From positions 8,428,001 to 8,492,000 of the forward strand of contig NC_087249.1 in the NCBI RefSeq assembly GCF_037042905.1: a stretch of 64,000 bases of DNA, read 5' to 3'. This DNA comes from Lytechinus pictus (taxonomy: Eukaryota > Echinodermata > Echinoidea > Temnopleuroida > Toxopneustidae). Below are positions 55,131 through 64,000 of this stretch, piece after piece. The first letter of the stretch is position 1. The number at the start of each line of letters is the position of its first letter. The notes beneath the pieces are model-generated. The model ran no database searches, was not told where the DNA came from, and was given only the letters and a program-made list of their open reading frames with translations. Made by a program: the position numbers and the translations under genes.

Positions 55131-55401
55131 GGCCCCGTCTTACAAAGAGTTACGATTGATCCCATCAATCGTAACTCTATGGAAATCCATCCATACCATT
55201 ATTTTTTCTACATACAATTTTCAAAATGTCCTTTGCAAACAAAGGCGAACACACTATATTGTAAAGAAAACAATGAATTTATGTAATTTACGTCATATCT
55301 AGAAAACATTTTGAACAAACGTGCATTTAAGACGTTGACGTTGCTGGAGGTCCATAGTTGTGATTAATCGGATCAATCGCAACTCTTTGTAAGGCGGGGC
55401 C
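55131..55401. mobile_element. MITE with GGCCCCGTCTTACAAAGAGTTA ends
   Basis: The right end TAAGGCGGGGCC and ATCAATCGCAACTCTTTGTAA invert the left end. CAG flanks both ends (55128-55130, 55402-55404). The left part is itself a hairpin (AGAGTTACGATTGAT with ATCAATCGTAACTCT). Confidence 0.8.
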
Positions 55402-55849
55402 CAGGAGTGTTTATACCCAAATGAATGCGCGAAAACAATAAATGATTTAGTAAATAACTACAGTGTCTAACTTTGATTAAAAACCGAAGTCGAAACCATG
55501 AGCTCACAGTTAATATGTAAAAAAAAAATTGACATTTGGAATAGATACTTTTATTAAGGATAAATTATCTACATAAAAAAAATACGCTATTGTGGGTAGA
55601 GCTCCAAACTGCCATCCTCAATTTTTACAATATTGAAAGTTAAGTTGCAAGAGTAAAAAAGTTTTATAAACCAGATTTTCTTGTGTTGAAATGAACATAT
55701 GGTATACTGTTCGTTGAACATATATAGTTTTGTAGCAGGTGTCCGTATAATTATTCTTCTGCCATAAGGCTTTGAATTTGGTTTGATTTATCATAAGGCA
55801 AATATTTTATCCGGGGCAGCGATCCTAGGGGGGGCGGGGCAAAGTTTTG

Positions 55850-56080
55850 AAGCACTGAAAAAGTGCCTTTTTTTACGCAAAAAAAAAGCCCCTCACAAAC
55901 GTGTACTGTGCCCCTTTCACCTGAGGAGGCACCCGTTTCAGGTGTTACCAAGTGCCCTTTCTCGTATAAGTGCCATTTTTAAGAGCAAAAATGCCCCCTC
56001 TCGAACGTGTTCTGTGCCCCTTTCACCTGAAAAGGACACATTTTACGTGTTAACGAGTGTCCTTTTGAAACAAGAAAACA
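55850..56080 (+). repeat. Short tandem repeat of GTGCCCCTTTCACCTGA units
   Basis: GTGCCCCTTTCACCTGA occurs at about 55908 and 56018, with CAC-rich and GTGTTA-linked surrounding sequence also repeated at about 110 bp spacing. Confidence 0.6.
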
Positions 56081-56159
56081 ATATTCTCATTTACGTACAA
56101 AACTTGTAAGGATAATCCTACGTGCCTTAAGCTTCATGATTGTGAGTGGGGTAGATAAG

Positions 56160-56408
56160 TAGAGTACAGACGGGGGCTATTGCCCCCTCCCTAAATTTTT
56201 CACGACCCCAAAAAAAGAGAAAATGAAATAAAGAAGGGTGAAATATGATATCATTTTCTGATTATTAGTTGCCAAAATCTATCGAAATTGGATTTTCGTT
56301 TATAAAAATGTCAAAATTTTTGCTCGCACGCTTGCAGCTTCTAATAAATTTACGTGATACGACATTTCTAGCCCCCTCAAAATTTTTGCCCCATTACGCC
56401 ACTGTAGA
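56160..56408 (-). repeat. CAGTGGCGTAATG-type dispersed repeat (minus)
   Basis: It ends CCCCATTACGCCACTG and contains TTTTTGCTCGCACGC, CTAGCCCCCTCAAAATTT and a CATTTTCTGATTATTAG segment, matching the family at 11080 and 27200. Confidence 0.6.
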
Positions 56409-56567
56409 TAAGTCATTTTTTCCATGTGTCTCCCCCCTACTTTCAACTTTGCTCCACCGCCCCTGATTTTATCAGATTTTTAAATGTTTTTTTTTATGTA
56501 GCCTGTAAAAAAGATCATATAAAATGTTCCCAAAATATTCTCCACCAGCTTAGTAATCGCATCTCTC

Positions 56568-56612
56568 CTTCTCTCTCTCCCACACACACACACACACTCT
56601 CTCTCTCTATTA
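56568..56612. repeat. (CT)n(CA)n(CT)n simple sequence
   Basis: Adjacent CT, CA and CT dinucleotide runs. Confidence 0.85.
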
Positions 56613-57069
56613 CAACGGTTTCTTGTAGTTATAGAGGCCTGTTAAATCTCATGCATTTTCTCTAGCTTTGGTGATAAGGCGGTCGATGCTCCAATAGATC
56701 AGCAGGTATAATCCTACGAGCAGAGCTTGCTTTGTGGATTGATGCTACAAATTTTGCAAATCATGCCGAACAAGGAATGTTTCATCCTGATTAAATTTTT
56801 GGGAGATTACATTTTTTGAGAAATTTGCGGGAATATTTAAGTACCTGCGGGAAGACGGGATCACTCAGAGTGCATAAAGCTGATGACGTCAATCTTTGAA
56901 AATCCAGCTGAGTATTTTTGGATTTTTGTTATTTCGTTTATTTACGGATAAGCCGATGTTTTAATCCAATTCAAACAAATATTCAAAAGATCTGGGGATA
57001 TGTGGTGTAAGGGGTGTATAATCTAGGTATCGTTTTGTAGTAGTTTATTAGTTTAAGGGTATATTATAA

Positions 57070-59150
57070 ACATTCTTTCCCACACACTCACCTAACATTT
57101 TATCCTGCGCACAATTCGATTCGAACATCTATTATCTCCCACACACTGACCTAACATTTTATCCTGCGCATTCACCCACAATTCGATTCGCACATCTTCT
57201 CACACGCACACCACTCACGTACAAGAAGATTCGCACATTCATTCTCTCACGCACACTCACCTGCCAGACGACTAGCACATCTATTCTCTCCCACACACCT
57301 ACAATGCTATATTCCCTCACGCAACTCACCTACCCATCTGCTCATCTATTCTCTCCCACACACTCGCCTACAATTCGATTCGCGCGTACGTCTATTCTCG
57401 TACGCACACTTACCTACGTACCATACGGCTTGCACATTTATTTTGTCCCACACACTCACCTACCATACGGCTCACACATGTACTCTGTCATGCACACTCA
57501 CCTTACATCCACCTTCTCTCTCACAAACTCACCTACAATATAAATCGCATGTTATATGTTATTATCTCACGCACATACATTTTCTCCCACACACTCACCA
57601 ATATTACTCTCCACACATCTATTTTCTCCCTCACACTCACCCGGGGGGGGGGGGGCAGTCCAATATATTGCTGAACGCATGCGTGACAAAAAAAAAGGGT
57701 TTAAAGTTGTTTTTGTTTAGTTTTAGACGCGGGCCGCGTGCACTCATTAAGCGTATCAAAACAACCGATTTTCAAGAAAAAGGGTGGTTTTGAAAGACTG
57801 GTCAATGGTCAGTCGCGGGGTCAAACGTATTTAGAACATGTTTTTTTGTCCAAACTTTTTTAAAGACTAGCCAAACGTGTTTAGTTTTTTTTCAAGCTTT
57901 TTCCTCCAGGTTATATTCTGGCAACAACTTTTTAGGGGCCAAATTGTGTAAATAATGCCCGCGAAAAACTTGTTTAGGGGGTTATTTTGCACACAGAGAA
58001 AAAACTAGTTATTTGGAAATAATTTGGTCACGCATGTCATGCATGTGTACAGCAATACATTTGACTACCCCCCCCCCTGGACACTGCACCTACATTACTC
58101 TTCAATTATTCATTCTCTCACGCACACTCACCTTCCTTAGGTCTTGCACATTTCTTCTCTCCCACACACTCACGTACAAATCGACTCCCACATTTGTTCT
58201 CTCCCACACACTCACCAACATTTCGACTCCCATATTTATTCTCTCCCACACATTCACCTACAATTTGACCCGCACATTTATTCTCTCCCACACACTCACC
58301 TACAATTCGACTCACCTATTTATTCTCTCCCACACACTCACCTAAAATCGACTCCCACATTTATTCTCTCCCACGCACTCACCTACAATTCGACTAGCAC
58401 ATTTATTCTCTCCCACACACTCACCTACAATTCGACTCGCACATTTATTCTCTCCCACACACCCACCTACAATTCGACTCCCACATTCATTCTCTCCCAC
58501 ACGCTCACCTTAATTCGACTCGCACATTTATTCTCTCCCACACACTCACCTGCATTTCGACTCGCACATTTATTTTCTCCCACACAGAACATCCTATTCG
58601 CACATTTATTCTCTCCCACACACTTAGCTACAATCCGACTCGCCACTTATTCTCTCCCACAATCCGACTCGGACATTTATTCTCTCCCACACACTCACCT
58701 TCATATACTCTTCGCACATTTATTCTACATTTCGACTCCCACACACACTCATCTACAATCCGACTCCACCGTTATCCTCTCCCACACACTCACCTACAAT
58801 TCGACTCGTATATCTATTCTCTCCCATACTCTCACCTAAACACAACTCGCACATCTATTCTCTCACACTAACTCACCTGCATTAATTACTATTCGCACGG
58901 TTATTCTCTCACGCACACTCACCTTCCTATTACGACTTGCACATGCTTTCTCTCTCACACACTTACCTACAAAATTGCATACACATTCTCTCCCACACAC
59001 TAACCAACCATTCAAATCGCACATCTATTCTCTCCCACACACTCACCTACCATAACGACTCGCTCATTTATACTCTTCCACCCACTCACCTACAATCCGA
59101 CTCCCACGTGCGTCTATTTTCTCCCCTCACTCACCTACAATTTGTACGCA
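57070..59150 (+). repeat. 42-bp minisatellite ACATTTATTCTCTCCCACACACTCACCTACAATTCGACTCGC-type (cited in parts)
   Basis: Units combine ACATTTATTCTCTCCCACAC, ACTCACCTACAATTCGACTC and a short joint. Roughly 35-45 copies are present, most regular at 58190-58530 and degenerate at both edges. 42 bp is exactly 14 codons, so frames stay open over hundreds of bases (HTHLQFDSHIYSLP-like translations). These are not proteins. The array is split by an insertion at 57642-58080. Confidence 0.85.
57642..58080. mobile_element. MITE-like element inserted in the minisatellite
   Basis: A left end of a G run then CAGTCCAATATATTGCTG, and a right end CAGCAATACATTTGACTA then a C run, are inverted. The flanks CACTCAC|CC and GG|ACACTGCAC are array sequence. 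The end layout resembles the hAT-like GC-run elements at 11686 and 31502, but the inner sequence differs. Confidence 0.7.
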
Positions 59151-59199
59151 CACCGTTTTTCTGTTCCTGTATTATAGAGAATGAGAGTCGAAAGATACA

Positions 59200-62100
59200 G
59201 CGAAATTGTAACGTTTGTGTACTTTTAAATCATTTCTTTATTTTTCCAAGTATTAAGGTATATGCATCAATGCAAACTTGGCTCATTTACGTCCCTGTTT
59301 TCAGTTTGTTTCAGCTTAATTTGCAAAAACGAATTTTAGCCTTGAAGTCAGAAGAAAAAAACCAGACCGACGATTAAACTAATCTATAATGTCTCTGAAT
59401 TCAGAAGCAAATTGTAGCGTCTCCGATCGGTTGCAACTCATATCCCACCAGTTCAAGTGAAAAGGAAAGTAAAAAATACAAATCCGTCTGAAACATCTTA
59501 AAATCCTGTGGTATTTCGCACTTCAGGTTACAAAGAAACCAAAAAAGAGCACGTACAATTACAAGCAAAAAAGTTTGGTCGAATTACAGGCGGAACCGAG
59601 TGAAATAATGACAGACACTCGAGTGTTGCAGCATGTAAAAGGTCCATGGTTGCAGTAAGACGATAAAGCGAAGAATTTATGACAAGATGAGATAAGGTTA
59701 GGCTTCGTGATAGATGAGACCACGCACATGTAAGGGTTAAGTCATGAAAGACCAAAATGGGATGTAATTTTAAATGAATTTTTCGTCCTGCTTTACTTCC
59801 TGGTAGATCATATCTATCATGATTGGATCAATGTCAACTTCTTCTTGAATATGAAAAAGTCATGTGGCTATCTTTGACTGGTTGCAGGTGCACGATAGAT
59901 TTGGCCTTGATGCATTTCTACTACTAGTAAAGAAACAAATATGAGTTCAGATGAATAATTCACAAACTATTCATCATCTTTATTCCTTTGTTTTTATTGC
60001 CAGGTCCGATAGTCTGTATTCCCGTTTGTTCCAAGCTGCATGGGGTCTGGTTTACCTCATAGTATTAAAACTAAAGCTCCTTTGCCCAGGGTATTAGTTC
60101 AGCCATCCAGTCGATCTTTCAGTGGTCCCTGTGCCACTGAATGGTTTCTCATTATCTTTCTTTCCCCAATAGGTCGAACGCCTGAAAAGCAGGCTGAAAA
60201 TCCTATTTTTTTAGTCTTTAGTATGACTCAGCCAGGGATTTAACCATGGACCATGATCTAACCCACGAATTCTCATCCATGAGGCAGGCGCCCTATCAAA
60301 AAGTCACTATTTATGATGATGGAATATATAAAAAATAATGTCGATCAGTTATCAAATACTGTCTGGGATAATTTTAAGTTGTTTCCCTATGTAGCATGAG
60401 TGAAGAGCACATACAAGAAGTCTGAAAAATCACGATATATTTCGCCTCCAAACATTTTGGCACAGCTCTGGATCATGATTTTTTTTTTATAAATTAAACG
60501 AAAGTTCAGAATGTATGCCCTTGGCCTTAATTGGGACTCGGATGAAACAATAATCTCCGAGGTTGGTTCTGTTTAATATTCAAAACATAACCAAATTCCT
60601 AACCCCAAATACTTTGTTTGGAATAATATAAATAGGGGTCATGCCTTTTAAGGGTGTGCAAAGACCTTTTGTTGACAATTTTCAAAGAAAATATCTTTTT
60701 TTCTAATGACTAGATGGAAACACACATGTCCCATTCGAATCCCAGCCTTTTATCTTGAGAAATCAAGCCCTATGCAAAAACAAAGGGAACGCTCTTCTAT
60801 GGTATAATATGGCGGCTTTCTTGAAATTTCTTCAAGCTATTATGTATATGTATTCACCATATTACAGTAACTACTTTTATGGGAACTAGTCTATATGGGA
60901 ACAAATATATAAGGAATACTACATATGAAACTGTGATATTTCATTACTGGAAACAATCTTTATTTAGAGTTAGAAAAATAGATACAGAAAAGAGTCATTT
61001 CATAAAACACTACATATTATCTCTATAGAACAAAACAACCAGACATAGAAACCACATATCAGCAGGAAAGAGCAAATCCTTTAAATATTTAATCATGATT
61101 ACCTATTTCGAATTCATCATTTACTGTATTGCATAACATATTTTGCTCATAAAATCGATTTCACTAGTTGTCATACTCAATCTTCCCTCTTTGTTACAGT
61201 AAATAATTTACTAATCTTTCATTGCAAAATCAACCTATAACACAGTGCCAACAAAATAATCAGCAAAGCATAGAAATGTATAGACCAAACATATATATAT
61301 ATAAATATATCTTCTGGAAATCACGGATGCTAGCTGAAGCACGCTCACATATCTTCAAATGAACACTATAGTACACATCAAGTCCATGGCCAAACTCCAT
61401 TCATGAAGTTCAATCATGTCAACGTTAATTCTTAGAGAAAGTTTCTGTGTCATACTCCAATGTCACTTGTCAAAGAAAATCTTTGAGCTTTTAATCAAGT
61501 AATGGAGGGGAAGGATTCAAGATTTGGGGGTTGGACCAGGACTGTCTGAGCATGGACTAAACATGTTTTATCTCTATACTACAAATTTCATGACAGCTAC
61601 ACTCATGAAATATTAACATAGGTTCTTGAGTCATTTTCTAATTTAAGCACCAACAGCTAGTCCAGTTAAACCTCCATCTACGTTTGTTTTCATTTTTTTA
61701 TGTCATGATGTCCCCAAAATATTTTCTTAATTCATTATCAAACTCATAAATAGCAACTACTTTCATATTTGTGAGAAACATAGCTTTGGATATATTTTGA
61801 TTTATAATCCTCACATAAAAAGGGTGAGGTCAAAATATTGGGATGAAGTGTTTCTCTTCTACTTTCACAAATAATATACATTTGTTGCATTTGTCAAAAT
61901 GTAGTGCGTAGAGCTGAAGAGTAATATCATATGACAGTATATAACACAGTGTCTGCAAATGAGTAGAGATTTACCCAATACTGTTGGTCAGGTTTGACCA
62001 CACTATATAAATTTAGAAATATTTAAGTATATATACAAACATTATTAGAGAAAATTTCTCAACATCTCTCTGTTTAAGAAGTAATGTATAAATCATCTTT

Positions 62101-62620
62101 AATAAAAAAAAATAATGATTTGAGCAGAATAACTAACCCTTTTTTGGTCTAGAATACAATGGTTTCTATCAAAAATTCTAAGGAGCAGAAAATCCTTGGG
62201 GGGGAGATTTATTATAATTTTTAATTTTTAGCTTTGCATAAATACAAAGAGTAATATATCCCAGAATGATTTTCCTCTCCAAATCATTGATTTAAAAAGC
62301 AAAAGAATGTTTAAGAACTGAAATCAATTAAAGAAAATGACAAAATAAAAACATTATGTACCATATACTACAAGGGACAGGATATACTAATACATTTCCC
62401 TATTAAATACAATAATTTACTAGTGACTTAAAGATATTCCCCAAAAAATAAATTGGAAAAAAAAGAAAAGATATACAATATAATTTCATGTCATAACAAC
62501 CACAAGTGAAGTTTAAGCATTACAGACAAAAAGAGATCAAATTGTATTTGTACATACTGTATGTCACATATATAATGTAAAATTTGCATTTTCTTACATC
62601 AAACTTCCAAGTATGATCCT

Positions 62621-62668
<48 letters not shown>

Positions 62669-64000
62669 CCATACACACATTCCGTATTATTATCAAAATG
62701 TTGTATAATTTATTATCATGTGATTTAAAAAAAATAACATTACCATGTTAGAGACCTAAACATGGAACTAACTTTTGCAACTGCTAATTCATGAATGTTT
62801 TTAAGCATCTTAATGTTGTCTGATTGATTTATATCATGTATTTTATTTCATATTACAAAGCTTTTGGTCTCTATACTAAACATTGTCAATATAAAAAACT
62901 GCATCATTTTAATACTACTGTTCAGCTCATTGGCCAAGTCAAATTTCCCAGTGACATGCTCTGCTCTACCTTATAAATAAGTCAACCTTTTGTGAAGAAA
63001 ATAACATCTGACCAAAAGTATAAAGGCATTAGTTACAATGATGTCCTCAAGATAAAATTTTTGAAATGTTTGTCGACTTACTACCTACTTTTCATTCCCA
63101 CTCTCCTTTACATTTCATTATCTAATATTTTATAATTTTGTCTGACTAAGGAAAGGCACTAGATATGCAGCTAATTATATAGAAGCTATGATTTCAATAT
63201 CTTGAAGTCTGGATTTTTTTCTATGTGAATTCATTGTGAAATCAGAATTAAGATGAAACTTATATAGAGGTTTTCCATTGATGATTAGCTTTTCTAATTT
63301 CATAAAATTTTAAAAGTATTAATCATTCAGCTATCCACAATTCTGAAACAGAACTTTTCAGAAAAGAAAAAACAATATACAAAGAAAAGATGTGCAGTTT
63401 GCTTAAAAAAACAAAATGCCACCACAAAAAAACACACAATGAAGGTTTAAAAAGTAACTCCCAAATATCCATTTAAAACAAATCCAAACGCCTTGCAGTT
63501 ACATAGCTTCATATCAAGGTGTATATCTAAGTAAGAAGGCACAGTATTTGCTAAAATAAGAATGTGAAAGCACTGTTGAAAATGCAGCGAGGAAAATGGA
63601 AGTTAGATAACTAGAATAAAAGGAACATGTAGTGACTCAATCATTTTACCCACAAGAACTTGGCGTTTACCATGCTCAGACAAAGAAAACTAATTTAGTG
63701 TCATTCTCCAAATCAACTGATAAATTAAGTGAAATCTTCAATTAATGTAAGTCCAATAGTAGTATATGACCTTGTTCTCATTACACTTTTTAAAACTAGC
63801 CTACTGAAAACCGGTTCAGGAAACCAGTTGGGAAGATCGCTTTGCAACAGGAAAACTTTCAGTGGGGTGGCATGTTTCATGCGAAATTTGAAACCACAAT
63901 GTTATATGCTACACACAGATTGTGGAGTAGCTTGCTCAATATGTTAGAAGATTGCTTCCTGAAGAACTTGTGTCCTCACTTACCAGTTTAACAAGGCAAA
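59200..64000. other. AT-rich non-coding right end; possible 3' region of a minus-strand gene
   Basis: No ORF with family features. A minus-strand AATAAA lies at 60964-60959. The minus-strand sequence CTG|gtaagtgagg at 63984/63983 is an almost ideal splice donor. Together they allow a terminal intron and 3' exon of a gene lying beyond 64000, but no coding frame supports it. A (TA)n microsatellite is at 62624-62666. Confidence 0.25.
62624..62666. repeat. (TA)n microsatellite
   Basis: Twenty-one uninterrupted TA dinucleotides. Confidence 0.95.

Noticed and set aside
58190-58530. CRISPR-like regular repeats
   Set aside because: Units are contiguous and degenerate with no unique spacers; the genome is eukaryotic.
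58013-59377. Long ORFs with HTHLQFDSHIYSLP-like repeats
   Set aside because: The 42-bp minisatellite keeps frames open because 42 is divisible by 3; there are no start context, domain or codon-bias signs.

Overview
This is a repeat-dense, intron-containing metazoan genomic window. GT-AG introns, non-LTR retrotransposon debris, tRNA-derived SINEs with (ATT)n tails, many short palindromic MITEs and foldback-like long inverted repeats all point to a marine invertebrate deuterostome, most likely a sea urchin or other echinoderm. That assignment is an inference; no species marker is visible.

Three protein-coding genes can be supported. Two are paralogous 12-TM major-facilitator transporters of the monocarboxylate-transporter (SLC16-like) type, arranged head to head. 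MCT-A is on the minus strand with four exons: 14597-14408, 12836-12693, 9411-8215 and 7987-7857 (553 aa). MCT-B is on the plus strand with four exons: 18654-18840, 20286-20429, 34357-35430 and 35827-35960 (512 aa). All six introns are phase 1, exon 2 is 144 nt in both, and the breaks fall at equivalent residues, so the pair arose by an inverted duplication. The start codons are about 4.06 kb apart, so the space between may hold shared promoter elements. The third gene (39749-41461, plus) is one uninterrupted 570-codon ORF. It encodes a receptor-like protein with a signal peptide, three Ig domains, one TM segment and a tail carrying canonical ITIM-type tyrosine motifs.

Layout: 1-4.2 kb is MITEs, a tRNA-SINE and a 15-bp minisatellite. 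4.35-7.45 kb is a decayed plus-strand non-LTR retrotransposon (endonuclease and reverse transcriptase remnants) broken by SINE insertions, one with an Alu/7SL-like segment. 7.86-14.6 kb is MCT-A, with a hAT-like element and MITEs in its introns. 14.6-18.65 kb is the divergent spacer with two LINE fragments and a tRNA-SINE. 18.65-35.96 kb is MCT-B. Its 13.9-kb intron 2 is packed with two giant inverted-repeat elements, about 20.79-25.42 kb and 25.73-31.24 kb, plus a hAT-like element with a MITE nested in it. 36-37.9 kb holds MITEs and a tandem-repeat element rich in AGGTCAAAGGTCA. 39.7-41.5 kb is the ITIM receptor. 41.5-57 kb is mostly non-coding, with MITEs, a SINE, small tandem duplications and a long pyrimidine tract. 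57.07-59.15 kb is a 42-bp minisatellite split by a MITE-like insert. 59.2-64 kb is AT-rich and non-coding, with a strong minus-strand splice-donor match at its right edge that may belong to a gene outside the window.

The transporters would act at a membrane on small organic substrates that cannot be named from sequence. The Ig receptor would act at the cell surface and signal through SH2-domain phosphatases. Nothing in the sequence links the two functions.
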